A DNA stretch of 25,639 nt from an uncultured Collinsella sp. GTDB taxonomy: Bacteria; Actinomycetota; Coriobacteriia; Coriobacteriales; Coriobacteriaceae. Shown here piece after piece: positions 1 to 8,578 of this stretch (its first letter is position 1; each line of letters starts with the position of its first letter). Made by a program: the position numbers and the translations under genes. Under the pieces are notes generated by a model that searched no databases, was not told the origin of the DNA, and worked only from the letters and a program-made list of their open reading frames with translations. Where the stretch lies: positions 1-25,639 of the forward strand of contig CABUBY010000010.1 of NCBI GenBank assembly GCA_902489955.1. The letters run 5' to 3'.

Positions 1-1147
1 ACCCGGCCGCCTGGAGCTGCTCAAAGCACGAAAGGTCGCTAAAACTCTCGTTCATGACGGCAACAATCGTCGGCTTGATTTCATTGAACTGGGCAACGGC
101 CGCCGCGCGCTGCTCGCTCGAGCCATACGTGCTGTCGTAGGTGGCGGCGAGCTCCTGCTCGATGCTCTGCGCCTCATCGGGCGTATAGTCTTCGGGTTTC
201 TCAATGGGCAACTCGTTGACCATTTCGGTGAACGAAGTGATAAAACCCTGAGACGCATACGTGGTGATGGGCTGCCAACGGTCAAATCCAAAATTCAGCG
301 CCTGCTCCAAGTCGATGCTGGAAAAGCCCGAGAGCCCCACAACGGTCACTAGCAGAAAAGCGCAGAGGTTGGCGGCGATTGCGGGGAAGACATGGGTGGG
401 CGTACGGAGCTTTCTCGGTCGGATAAGCGAAAGAAGCCCCAGGGAAATCTCCAGCAGGGCGAGAGAGGTTACGATTCCGGCGGTAAAGGTAAACTCGTAT
501 CCCTCGCTCACTTCCATTGCGGTGCCAAGGGCCAAGATATCGCTTGGCAGGATGGCCTCGCCTTTAAACGTTATGACGAAGTGCTCGGCAATGCCAAGGA
601 TGCAACAGGCGACGGGCACGAGGGCCATGACGCCTCCATGACGCTGTCCCAGCAAATAAAGGGAGAGCAGAACCGTCGCGAGCAGCCCGACGGAAAACCC
701 GAATGAGTTGGCGGGAATGCGATAGAACGTTTCGTTACAGGCAATTTCGAGTGAAACGAACGAGAGCGCTGAAACAGCGGCGATGACAAGGATGTCACGG
801 CAAATACAGGCAACCGTTCCCGTCGCAAGATCGGTTTGGTCGATAAGTCCCGAAACCAAGGGTTCGACAAGAAGTATGACGGCGGCAGCACCGAGCGCCG
901 AATAAGAAAGGACCCATAGGGAACTGTCCTCATTTACGAGCAATTGATTCGTAATCCATGAAGCTACCACGCCGAGCGGGATGAGGAGCGTCGCGCACCA
1001 AAAGACGCGGGCAATGGGCGGCTTTTCATTGTGTTTGATTGAAAAATACACGCGCACGACGACGGTGGCCACGATAAGGACGGCGATGAATATGGGCAGA
1101 TTGGCCATGTCGCTCGAAGTGATTTCAAGGGGGATATCTTCGGTCAT
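1..1147 (-). CDS. LTA synthase-like membrane sulfatase-family protein (5' part, cut by window edge)
   Basis: Reading the minus strand from the ATG at 1147-1145 gives 382 uninterrupted codons that leave the window at base 1. About eight hydrophobic segments are visible, roughly at residues 15-35, 46-66, 77-97, 112-132, 145-165, 172-192, 218-240 and 255-275. A soluble part follows, and at residues 358-382 it contains VAVMNESFSDL. That matches the start of the extracellular sulfatase-like domain of LTA-synthase/phosphoglycerol-transferase proteins, in which the Glu (here E367) is a metal ligand. Such enzymes move glycerol-phosphate or related groups onto cell-surface glycolipids or polymers on the outer face of the membrane. 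The start is supported by AGAGGAA about 6 bases upstream. The gene is divergent from uvrA. The catalytic Thr and the rest of the active site lie outside the window, so exact substrate and activity are unknown. Confidence 0.8.
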   Translation of the reverse strand, partial: MTEDIPLEITSSDMANLPIFIAVLIVATVVVRVYFSIKHNEKPPIARVFWCATLLIPLGVVASWITNQLLVNEDSSLWVLSYSALGAAAVILLVEPLVSGLIDQTDLATGTVACICRDILVIAAVSALSFVSLEIACNETFYRIPANSFGFSVGLLATVLLSLYLLGQRHGGVMALVPVACCILGIAEHFVITFKGEAILPSDILALGTAMEVSEGYEFTFTAGIVTSLALLEISLGLLSLIRPRKLRTPTHVFPAIAANLCAFLLVTVVGLSGFSSIDLEQALNFGFDRWQPITTYASQGFITSFTEMVNELPIEKPEDYTPDEAQSIEQELAATYDSTYGSSEQRAAAVAQFNEIKPTIVAVMNESFSDLSCFEQLQAAG

Positions 1148-1340
1148 GGACGTTCCTCTGTTACAGCAAATTAAGTTCAGTATTAGATTACTGTAACCTC
1201 TCCACGGTATTTCGAGAAACAAAGCACCCGATACGCAAAGCTAAAGGTCTGCGAATCTTGTATTACGAACATCTGTGCGCGTCGAGTGCGCTAAACTCAT
1301 CGACAGTATGATTCGATGCAATAGGAGGCAAGGAGCTTCC
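1148..1340. promoter_or_regulatory. Divergent promoter region between LTA-synthase-like gene and uvrA
   Basis: This 193-bp region has no credible gene and must hold promoters for both flanking genes. Near the minus-strand gene, GTTACAG (1160-1166) and CTGTAAC (1191-1197) form an inverted pair 31 bp apart, flanking an AT-rich stretch with a minus-strand -10-like TAATAC. On the uvrA side, TAAACT at 1292-1297 could be a -10 element. It lies just downstream of a LexA-box-like sequence listed separately. The assignments are by eye, and no transcription start is shown by the sequence. Confidence 0.5.
1266..1279 (+). promoter_or_regulatory. Candidate LexA (SOS) box upstream of uvrA
   Basis: CGAACATCTGTGCG matches 12 of 14 bases of the Gram-positive LexA palindrome CGAACATATGTTCG; the left half-site is intact. 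It lies 61 bp before the uvrA ATG, just upstream of a -10-like TAAACT. uvrA is a classic SOS gene, which supports the reading, but the right half-site is imperfect (GTGC in place of GTTC). Confidence 0.5.
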
Positions 1341-4220
1341 ATGTCTGATTCTTCTATCGTTATTCGCGGCGCTCGTGAGCACAACCTCCGTGATATCGAT
1401 GTTTCCATTCCGCGTGACCAACTCGTGGTCATTACCGGTCTTTCTGGCTCGGGCAAGAGTTCGCTGGCATTTGACACTATCTATGCCGAGGGCCAGCGTC
1501 GATACGTCGAGAGCCTTTCGAGCTATGCGCGCCAGTTCTTGGGCCAGATGGACAAACCCGACTTGGATTCAATCGACGGCCTTTCGCCGGCTGTCTCAAT
1601 TGATCAAAAGACGACATCCAAGAACCCGCGCTCGACGGTGGGCACCGTAACCGAGATTTATGACTACCTGCGACTGCTGTTTGCTCGCGTCGGTACGCCG
1701 CACTGCCCCGAGTGCGGTCGGGTTATCGAGCGCCAAACCACCGACCAGGTCGCCGATAAGGTCCTGGCGGCGGGAGAGGGTCGTCGTGCGTTTGTGCTGG
1801 CACCGGTGGTACGCGGGCGAAAAGGCGAGTACACCAAACTGTTTGAGGACCTTCGCGCCGAGGGCTTTAGCCGCGTGCGTGTCGACGGCGAGGTTCGCTC
1901 GCTTGATGACCCTATCGATTTGGATAAGAAATTCAAGCACGATATCGAGGTCGTGGTCGACCGCATCGTGATTCGCGAGAACTCGCTGGGCCGTATTGCC
2001 GAGTCCGTTGAACAAGCGACTGCGCTGGCTCATGGCAATGTAAACGTGTACATGCTGCCCGATCGTGATGCTCCCGAGGGGACCGAGGGCGAGCTGCTGG
2101 AGTATTCGTTGGCCCTGGCGTGCCCGGAGCATGGACACTCCATTGACGATCTTCAGCCGCGTGATTTCTCGTTCAACGCGCCCTATGGCGCGTGCCCCGA
2201 GTGCGATGGCCTGGGCTTTAAGAAGACGGTCGATGCCGAGGCCCTAATCGAAGACCCCTCGAAGTCGATCGCCGACGGGGTCTTTGGCAGCCTGTTTGGC
2301 AACTCTAACTACTATCCGCAGATTTTCGCTGCGGTCTGCAAACACTTTAAGGTGAGCGTCGATACGCCGTGGGAGGATCTGCCTCCGCGGGTGCGTCGTG
2401 CGTTTTTAGACGGCATGGGCGACCAGAAGATTTCGGTCGACTATCAAAAGCTCGATGGGCGCCGCAGCCAGTGGGACACCAAGTTCTCGGGCGTGCGCAA
2501 TATCCTGTACGAGCGCTATACCGAGACGACGAATGAGAACACCAAGGCGCGCTTGGAGAAGTACATCCGCGAGGAGCCGTGCTCGAGTTGCCATGGTGCT
2601 CGTTTGCGCCCCGAGATGCTCGCCGTTACCGTAGGCGGTAAGTCCATTTACGAGGTCTGCTGCCTATCGTGCCGCGAGTCGCTCGAGTTTTTTGAGGGCT
2701 TGGAGCTTACCGAGCGCCAACAATTTATCGGCGGGCGCATCGTTAAGGAAATCCTGGAGCGCCTGCGCTTTCTGGTCGATGTCGGACTCGACTATCTGAC
2801 CCTCGACCGTGCCTCGGCGACGCTTTCCGGAGGCGAGGCCCAGCGCATTCGCCTGGCAACGCAGATCGGCGCCGGCCTCATGGGTGTCCTGTACATTTTG
2901 GACGAGCCATCGATCGGCCTCCATCAGCGCGATAACGAGCGCCTGATCAAGACGCTTGAGCGCCTACGCGATATCGGCAATACCGTCATCGTCGTCGAGC
3001 ATGATGAGGATACGATTCGTGCTGCCGACTATGTGATCGACATGGGCCCCGGCGCGGGCGTGAACGGCGGACACGTGGTCGCCGCGGGAACGCCTGCCGA
3101 TATCATGGCGTGCCCCGATTCGATGACGGGTGCCTACCTGACCGGCAGGCGAATGATTCGGGTTCCCGATGAACGCCGCAAGCCCGGTCGCGGCTGCCTT
3201 AAGATCACGGGCGCCCGCGCCAACAACCTCAAAAACGTTACCGCCAAGATCGAGTTTGGTACGCTTACGGTTGTTACCGGCGTGTCGGGATCGGGTAAGA
3301 GCTCCCTGGTTACCGACACCATCGCACCTGCCCTTACGAATGCCATTCACCGTTCGACGCGCCCTGTGGGTCCGTATAAGAAAATCGAGGGCATCGAGTG
3401 TATCGATAAGGTTATCGATATCGACCAGTCGCCGATTGGCCGCACGCCGCGTTCCAACCCCGCTACGTACATTGGCCTGTGGGATGATCTTCGCGCGCTG
3501 TTTGCGAGTACGCCGGAGTCGAAGGCGCGCGGCTACTCGCCGGGACGTTTCTCCTTTAACGTGAGCGGCGGTCGCTGCGAAGCATGCAAGGGCGACGGAC
3601 AAATTAAGATCGAGATGCACTTCCTTCCCGATATCTATGTCCCCTGTGAGGTCTGCGGCGGCAAACGCTATAACCGCGAGACGCTTGAGGTCACCTACCG
3701 TGGTAAGACCATCTCTGACGTGCTCGACATGAGCGTCACCGAGGCGCTGGCCTTCTTTGGGAATATCCCGCAGATTAAGCGCAAGCTCCAGACGCTGTAC
3801 GATGTGGGCTTGGGCTACGTGAGCCTGGGCCAGCCCGCCACGACGCTTTCGGGCGGCGAGGCGCAGCGTGTGAAACTCGCCAAGGAGCTTCATCGACGCC
3901 AGACGGGCAAGACGTTCTATATTTTGGACGAGCCGACGACCGGCCTTCATTTTGAGGACGTCCGCCAGCTGCTCGATGTGCTGCAGCGCTTGGTCGATGC
4001 GGGCAACACGGTGCTAGTGATTGAACACAACCTTGATGTCATCAAGGTTGCCGACCGCCTGATCGATATGGGTCCCGAGGGCGGTAACGGCGGCGGAACC
4101 GTCGTGGTTTCGGGCACACCGGAGCAGGTTGCGGACTGTCCGCAGAGTTATACGGGCAAGTTTTTGGCGCCGTTGCTCAGACGTGACCGGGAGCGTCAGG
4201 CTCAACTTGATGCTCAATAA
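1341..4220 (+). CDS. uvrA: Excinuclease ABC subunit A (UvrA)
   Basis: DNA-damage sensor of nucleotide excision repair. As a dimer it scans DNA with UvrB and loads UvrB at lesions. The 959-residue product is the normal family length (about 940-970). Visible motifs are: first Walker A GLSGSGKS at residues 33-40; a CPEH...CPEC insertion-domain zinc site of the C-x2-H type; first ABC signature LSGGEAQR at about 495; second Walker A GVSGSGKS at about 647; the main zinc finger with C746, C749, C769 and C772; and second signature LSGGEAQR at about 836. The ATG at 1341 is preferred over an upstream in-frame ATG at 1275 because AAGGAG lies 5 bases before it and the protein then begins as expected for UvrA. 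A probable SOS box precedes the gene. uvrC is about 2.3 kb downstream in a separate unit, and uvrB is not in the window. Confidence 0.98.
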   Translation: MSDSSIVIRGAREHNLRDIDVSIPRDQLVVITGLSGSGKSSLAFDTIYAEGQRRYVESLSSYARQFLGQMDKPDLDSIDGLSPAVSIDQKTTSKNPRSTVGTVTEIYDYLRLLFARVGTPHCPECGRVIERQTTDQVADKVLAAGEGRRAFVLAPVVRGRKGEYTKLFEDLRAEGFSRVRVDGEVRSLDDPIDLDKKFKHDIEVVVDRIVIRENSLGRIAESVEQATALAHGNVNVYMLPDRDAPEGTEGELLEYSLALACPEHGHSIDDLQPRDFSFNAPYGACPECDGLGFKKTVDAEALIEDPSKSIADGVFGSLFGNSNYYPQIFAAVCKHFKVSVDTPWEDLPPRVRRAFLDGMGDQKISVDYQKLDGRRSQWDTKFSGVRNILYERYTETTNENTKARLEKYIREEPCSSCHGARLRPEMLAVTVGGKSIYEVCCLSCRESLEFFEGLELTERQQFIGGRIVKEILERLRFLVDVGLDYLTLDRASATLSGGEAQRIRLATQIGAGLMGVLYILDEPSIGLHQRDNERLIKTLERLRDIGNTVIVVEHDEDTIRAADYVIDMGPGAGVNGGHVVAAGTPADIMACPDSMTGAYLTGRRMIRVPDERRKPGRGCLKITGARANNLKNVTAKIEFGTLTVVTGVSGSGKSSLVTDTIAPALTNAIHRSTRPVGPYKKIEGIECIDKVIDIDQSPIGRTPRSNPATYIGLWDDLRALFASTPESKARGYSPGRFSFNVSGGRCEACKGDGQIKIEMHFLPDIYVPCEVCGGKRYNRETLEVTYRGKTISDVLDMSVTEALAFFGNIPQIKRKLQTLYDVGLGYVSLGQPATTLSGGEAQRVKLAKELHRRQTGKTFYILDEPTTGLHFEDVRQLLDVLQRLVDAGNTVLVIEHNLDVIKVADRLIDMGPEGGNGGGTVVVSGTPEQVADCPQSYTGKFLAPLLRRDRERQAQLDAQ

Positions 4221-4240
4221 ATAGGCGATTCAGTTTATGG

Positions 4241-4280
4241 GCGCCATCGACTCCTTGTGATTCGATGGCGCTTGCTGTGC
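4241..4280 (+). terminator. Hairpin after uvrA, terminator-like
   Basis: GCGCCATCGA (4241-4250) pairs perfectly with TCGATGGCGC (4262-4271) around an 11-base loop, 20 bases after the uvrA stop. Only a poor T-rich tail (TTGCTGT) follows, so termination may be partial. Confidence 0.6.
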
Positions 4281-4284
4281 CGAA

Positions 4285-4315
4285 GTGACGTATGCAGCCG
4301 AATTGGACATATACT
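4285..4315 (+). promoter_or_regulatory. Candidate promoter of the ybaK-murJ-uvrC unit
   Basis: TATACT at 4310-4315 is a near-consensus -10 element. A weak -35 candidate, GTGACG, lies at 4285-4290 with a 19-bp spacer. It sits between the post-uvrA hairpin and the ybaK start, where a new promoter would be expected. Confidence 0.45.
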
Positions 4316-4352
4316 TAATCCTTGCGTCCGAATGCGAGGGAAAGGATATGTC

Positions 4353-4853
4353 ATGGCAAAGGCTGTAAAGACGCCAAAAACCAATGCGATGCGCGAGCTG
4401 GAAAGCGCCGGCATTTCCTATGTTCTACATACGTACGAAGACAATGGCGATGAGTCGGTGGGCCTGGGAGTCGCGATTTCGGAGCAGCTTGGCGAGGAGC
4501 CCGGTCAAGGATTTAAGACTTTGGTCTGTGTGACACCGTCCAACGACTATGTCGTGTGCTGCATCCCTGTTGCCGACGAGCTCGATTTAAAGTCCGCCGC
4601 GCGTGCCGCGGGGGAGAAGTCCTTGGCCATGATGCATGTGAAGGATTTGCTTGCAGCGACTGGCTACGTTCGCGGCGGCTGCAGCCCAGTCGGTATGAAA
4701 AAACGCTACCGGACGCTTATTGATGAGACGTGTGTCCTTTGGGATACCATTTTTATTTCGGGAGGCAAGCGTGGTTATCAGCTCGAGCTTGCACCCGATG
4801 ATTTAATTGCATTTTGCGGGGCGACGGTTGCCGCGATTACGAGAGAGGACTGA
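4353..4853 (+). CDS. ybaK: Cys-tRNA(Pro)/Cys-tRNA(Cys) deacylase, YbaK/EbsC family
   Basis: A cytoplasmic trans-editing enzyme that hydrolyses Cys mis-charged on tRNA(Pro), a proofreading step for prolyl-tRNA synthetase. The 166-residue product fits the family (about 155-165). The family hallmarks are an FKTLV segment, whose Lys is the key active-site residue, and GGCSPVGMKK in the second half, the diagnostic loop of YbaK proteins. The ATG at 4353 is chosen because AAAGGA lies about 7 bases upstream and the family N-terminus (a helix, then YVLHTYE) begins shortly after; in-frame upstream Met codons would add an unrelated leader. The stop is 3 bases before the murJ ATG, so the two are probably co-transcribed. 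Specific substrate preference within the YbaK/ProX/EbsC superfamily is inferred from the motif alone. Confidence 0.93.
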   Translation: MAKAVKTPKTNAMRELESAGISYVLHTYEDNGDESVGLGVAISEQLGEEPGQGFKTLVCVTPSNDYVVCCIPVADELDLKSAARAAGEKSLAMMHVKDLLAATGYVRGGCSPVGMKKRYRTLIDETCVLWDTIFISGGKRGYQLELAPDDLIAFCGATVAAITRED

Positions 4854-4856
4854 GCG

Positions 4857-6539
4857 ATGCCGCAGGAAGAATTGAAGCGCGGAGCTCATTTTGCAAAAGA
4901 ATCTGCGCCTCAGACACCCTCATCCGAAGCTTCTTCGTCGCGAGATGACACTGACGACATGGGCTCGTCGGACTACTCCACGGTTGGTCGTTCCGCCGGG
5001 CTTATGACCATCCTGACCATCGTGTCTCGCGTCACCGGTTTTATCCGCACGTGGGCAATGGCGGCCGCTATCGGCATGTCGCTACTCTCGTCCTCCTATC
5101 AGGTCGCCAACAACCTGCCCAATATGCTCTACGAACTCGTGATGGGCGGCATGCTCGTAACGGCGTTTTTGCCCGTGTACATGGGCGTGAGGTGTGAGCA
5201 GGGTCGCGAGGCCTCGAACGAGTACGTGGGCAACCTGCTCGGCATTCTGCTTTTAGTGCTGGGTGGCATTTCGTTGCTGGGGACCGTGTTCGCCCCGGGC
5301 TTTATCTGGACGCAATCGTTCCTTTCGGGTGACGGTGGCAGCATGGATACCGCTGCGTTCATGTTCCGTTTCTTTGCCATCCAGATTCTGTTTTATGGTT
5401 TGGGCTCGGTGTTCTCGGGCGTTCTCAACGCACACCGCGACTACTTTTGGTCGACGTTTGCCCCGGTCCTCAACAATGTGATCGTCATTGCGAGCTTTAT
5501 GGGTTTTGCGCCCGTGTCCGCACAGTTTGGCGAACGTGCCGGCATCATCTTGATTGCGGCCGGTACGACCCTCGGTGTCTTTGTTCAGATGGCATGTCAG
5601 ATTCCCGCGCTTGGCAAGCACGGCGTGCATCCCCATATCCATATCGACTTTAAGGACCCCGCGCTGCGCCAGACGATTGCGCTCGGTATCCCGACGCTGC
5701 TCGCCACGGTGTGCATGTTTGTCTCGACTTCTATCACCAACGCTGCCGCGCTGGTGGTCCAGCCCGAGACGGGTCCTTCCGTCATCGCCTATGCGCGCCT
5801 GTGGTACACGCTGCCCTACGCGCTGATTGCCGCCTCGCTTTCGACGGCGCTCTATACCGAGCTCTCTCATGACGCACAGGAGAAGGATTACGACAGCGTT
5901 CGCACGGGCATTTCGCGTGGCGTCGCCCAGATGCTGTTCTTCCTGATTCCGTTCGCACTGTACCTGATTGTCTTCGCACGTCCGCTCAATATGATCTACT
6001 GTGCTGGCAAGTTCGATGAATCCGGCGTGGCGCTGGTGTCCGAGTACCTTGTCTACCTGGCGCTCTCGCTGCCGCTCTACGGCGTGGTCGTGTTGATGCA
6101 GAAGAGCTTCTCTGCCTTGCTCGACATGAAGCCCTATAGCCGCTATTGCCTGTATTCCGCCATCGGCCAGGCCGGCTCGGTTCTGCTGTTTGGCGTTGTG
6201 CTGGGCTTCGGTATGCCGGCAATCGCGCTTTCGTATGTCGTCGACTACGTGATCTTGGTCGGCTGTTCGCTGTGGTGGCTGCGTCGTCGCCTGCGTGGCC
6301 TTCAGGTCAAATCTATCCTACATGGCGGTTTCTTTGGCCTTTTGCTCGGTGGCCTAGGTGCTGCCGCAGGCGCCGGCGTCATGTGGGCGCTTGAACACTT
6401 TGTCGGGGCACTTGGCGGCTCGATTCTGATTACTCTTGGCTACGTTTGCGTTGCGGGTGTCGCCTCGCTTGTTGTTACCTTTGGCCTTGCCGTCGTCCTT
6501 AAGATGCCCGAGGTCTCGGCGCTGCTTCGTCGCAAGTAG
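4857..6539 (+). CDS. murJ: Lipid II flippase MurJ (MviN family)
   Basis: An inner-membrane flippase of the MOP exporter superfamily that moves lipid II across the membrane for peptidoglycan synthesis. It has 560 residues with about 14 predicted membrane segments starting near residue 48. Early family signatures are TIVSRVTGFIRTWAMAAAIG and a later NNLPNMLYELVMGG, which carry the conserved Arg residues of the first helix and the loop of the family. The first 47 residues are a hydrophilic Ser/Asp/Glu-rich tail that most MurJ proteins lack. The start is supported by AGAGAGGA just upstream and by the 3-bp gap after ybaK; the next in-frame Met (residue 35) has no ribosome site. The stop codon is directly followed by the uvrC start. 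Confidence 0.95.
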   Translation: MPQEELKRGAHFAKESAPQTPSSEASSSRDDTDDMGSSDYSTVGRSAGLMTILTIVSRVTGFIRTWAMAAAIGMSLLSSSYQVANNLPNMLYELVMGGMLVTAFLPVYMGVRCEQGREASNEYVGNLLGILLLVLGGISLLGTVFAPGFIWTQSFLSGDGGSMDTAAFMFRFFAIQILFYGLGSVFSGVLNAHRDYFWSTFAPVLNNVIVIASFMGFAPVSAQFGERAGIILIAAGTTLGVFVQMACQIPALGKHGVHPHIHIDFKDPALRQTIALGIPTLLATVCMFVSTSITNAAALVVQPETGPSVIAYARLWYTLPYALIAASLSTALYTELSHDAQEKDYDSVRTGISRGVAQMLFFLIPFALYLIVFARPLNMIYCAGKFDESGVALVSEYLVYLALSLPLYGVVVLMQKSFSALLDMKPYSRYCLYSAIGQAGSVLLFGVVLGFGMPAIALSYVVDYVILVGCSLWWLRRRLRGLQVKSILHGGFFGLLLGGLGAAAGAGVMWALEHFVGALGGSILITLGYVCVAGVASLVVTFGLAVVLKMPEVSALLRRK

Positions 6540-8486
6540 GTGCGCGTGGCCGGTCACGACAACATACCAACGCTTGCCGAGCAGGTTTCGCGCGTTCCCA
6601 CACAGCCCGGATGCTACCTTTGGAAGGATGCCAAGGGCGATGTCATCTACGTGGGCAAGGCAAAAAACTTGCGTTCCCGTATGCGCCAGTACGTGACACT
6701 GCAGGATGAGCGTCAAAAGATCCCGCTGATGATGCAGCTGGTGGCGAGCTTTGACTATATCGTGGTGGAGACCGAGCACGAGGCGTTGGTGCTCGAGCGC
6801 AATTTGATTGGTCAGTACCATCCGTACTTTAACGTCGACCTCAAGGATGACAAGAGCTACCCCTTTATCGCCATTACAAAGGGCGACCTGTATCCCGCTA
6901 TCAAATATACGCGCGAGCGTCATAAGCCGGGAACGCGTTATTTTGGTCCCTATACCGATAGCCGTGCGGCACGTGAGACGATAGATACGCTGCGCAAGGT
7001 TATCCCCATCTGCTCCGCATCCTGTGCGGAGTGGCGTCGTTGTCGTCGTATCGTCGAGTCCCACAGGGGCGAGGAAGACATCGTCAATATGATTTGCGCG
7101 CAAAACGGGCGTCCCTGCTTTGACTACCATGTCGGGCGCGGCCCGGGTGCGTGTGTCGGCGCGATTTCTCCTACGGACTATGCCAAGAACGTCAAACGTG
7201 TCGAACGTTTTTTGTCGGGCCATCGCAAGGATGTCGTCGATGAGCTGACCTCCGAGATGACGGATGCCGCCGAGGCGCTCGACTTTGAGCGCGCGGCACG
7301 CGTCAAACGTCGTTTGGAGGTCATCAGGGGTCTGGACGACCGTCAGCAAGTCGTTTTTCCCTCCAGTGTCGATATCGATGTCATCGGTTTCTATCGCGAG
7401 GAGACCATCTCCGCCGCTTGCGTCTTTGTCGTGCGTGAGGGTCGAACGGTTCGAACCTGCGAGTTTATTCTCGATAAGGGTTTGGATGTCGACGAAGAGG
7501 AGCTTCAATCGGGCTTTCTTAAGCGCTATTACGACGAGACGGCTGATATTCCAGCTGAGATAAACCTCTCTGTCGAGCTTGAGGATGCGGAGGCGCTGGG
7601 GGAGTGGCTTGCAGGCAAGCGCGAGCGTTCCTGCCATCTCCATAGGCCGCAGCGTGGCGAAAAGCACCGTTTGCTCGATATGGCATCCAAAAATGCGCGC
7701 CATGCCCTCATGCGCTACATGATGCGAACGGGGTACGCTGACGACCGCACCAATCAAGCGCTCCTGGAGCTCGAAAGCGCGCTGGCGCTGCCGGCGCCGC
7801 CGTTGCGTATCGAGTGCTTCGATATCTCTACACTGCATGGCACCTTTACGGTCGCCTCGATGGTGGTGTTTACCAACGGGCGCGCCGACAAGAGCCAGTA
7901 CCGTCGTTTTAAAATTCAGGCCGAATTGGACGAGGCAAACGACTTCGTGTCGATGTCCGAGGTTTTGGGACGACGCTATGCTCCCGAGCGCATGGCCGAC
8001 GAGCGCTTTGGCTCGCGCCCCGATTTGCTCGTTGTCGATGGCGGTAAGCCGCAATTGACCGCTGCGATCAAGCAACTTGAGGCTCTTGGGCTCGATATAC
8101 CAGTTTGTGGCTTGGCAAAGGCCGATGAGGAAGTTTTTGTGCCTTGGGACGAGACTCCCGTCGTGCTGCCGACCGGGTCTGCTTCGCTCTATCTAATTAA
8201 ACAGGTGCGCGATGAATCGCACCGTTTTGCAATCACATTCCATCGTGAGTTGCGCGATAAAGCCATGACAGTTTCGGTACTCGATGACGTTCCAGGCGTG
8301 GGACCCACCAGAAAACGTGCCCTTATGCGCCATTTTGGTTCGATGAAGCGTTTGCGTGCGGCAAGCGAGCAGGAGATTGCAGAAGTTCGAGGCGTTCCGG
8401 CCGATGTCGCCAAGGCGGTCCACGAGGCGCTCGTTGCATGGAATGCCGAGCGCGCCCAGACATCGGCCAACCGTTCCGAAAACTAA
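6540..8486 (+). CDS. uvrC: Excinuclease ABC subunit C (UvrC), with altered cysteine cluster
   Basis: The dual-incision nuclease of nucleotide excision repair, cutting 3' and 5' of the lesion with UvrB. It has 648 residues. Order of domains: GIY-YIG nuclease (PGCYLWKD, then VIYVGKAKNLRSRMRQY); a Cys-rich segment at 158-205; a UVR/UvrB-binding helix pair at about 230-265; the RNase H-like nuclease beginning IECFDIS at about 423, with LLVVDGG and HRFAITFHR; and C-terminal helix-hairpin-helix motifs (DVPGVGP, VRGVPADVA). The usual four-cysteine set is changed: C158, C193 and C205 are present, but position 201 is Gly where RC is expected. An insertion of about 23 residues brings C162, C168 and C186. 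Two GTG codons, 6540 and 6546, are possible starts, and neither has a strong ribosome site. Translation is probably coupled to murJ, whose stop abuts it. Confidence 0.96.
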   Translation: MRVAGHDNIPTLAEQVSRVPTQPGCYLWKDAKGDVIYVGKAKNLRSRMRQYVTLQDERQKIPLMMQLVASFDYIVVETEHEALVLERNLIGQYHPYFNVDLKDDKSYPFIAITKGDLYPAIKYTRERHKPGTRYFGPYTDSRAARETIDTLRKVIPICSASCAEWRRCRRIVESHRGEEDIVNMICAQNGRPCFDYHVGRGPGACVGAISPTDYAKNVKRVERFLSGHRKDVVDELTSEMTDAAEALDFERAARVKRRLEVIRGLDDRQQVVFPSSVDIDVIGFYREETISAACVFVVREGRTVRTCEFILDKGLDVDEEELQSGFLKRYYDETADIPAEINLSVELEDAEALGEWLAGKRERSCHLHRPQRGEKHRLLDMASKNARHALMRYMMRTGYADDRTNQALLELESALALPAPPLRIECFDISTLHGTFTVASMVVFTNGRADKSQYRRFKIQAELDEANDFVSMSEVLGRRYAPERMADERFGSRPDLLVVDGGKPQLTAAIKQLEALGLDIPVCGLAKADEEVFVPWDETPVVLPTGSASLYLIKQVRDESHRFAITFHRELRDKAMTVSVLDDVPGVGPTRKRALMRHFGSMKRLRAASEQEIAEVRGVPADVAKAVHEALVAWNAERAQTSANRSEN

Positions 8487-8511
8487 ATGCGCTTCTAAAC
8501 AACTGATATAC

Positions 8512-8573
8512 ATGATTGGCCGATTTTCAATCATTTATTTCGCGGCGATTACCAGCCGATTTCTGGTTTTATT
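8512..8573 (+). terminator. Two AT-rich hairpins after uvrC, terminator-like
   Basis: ATGATTG (8512-8518) pairs with CAATCAT (8528-8534), followed by TTATTT. Then ACCAG (8551-8555) pairs with CTGGT (8563-8567), followed by TTTATT. Both stems are short, but each has a T-rich tail and lies just past the uvrC stop, so together they may end the ybaK-murJ-uvrC transcript. Confidence 0.4.
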
Positions 8574-8578
8574 AACGC

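Noticed and set aside
2115..2215. First UvrA zinc site with C-x2-H instead of C-x2-C
   Set aside because: A Cys/His variant at this site is widespread in actinobacterial UvrA.
6354..8075. A reverse-strand open frame of 573 codons opposite uvrC
   Set aside because: Antisense to uvrC, no ribosome site or family motif; a product of codon bias.
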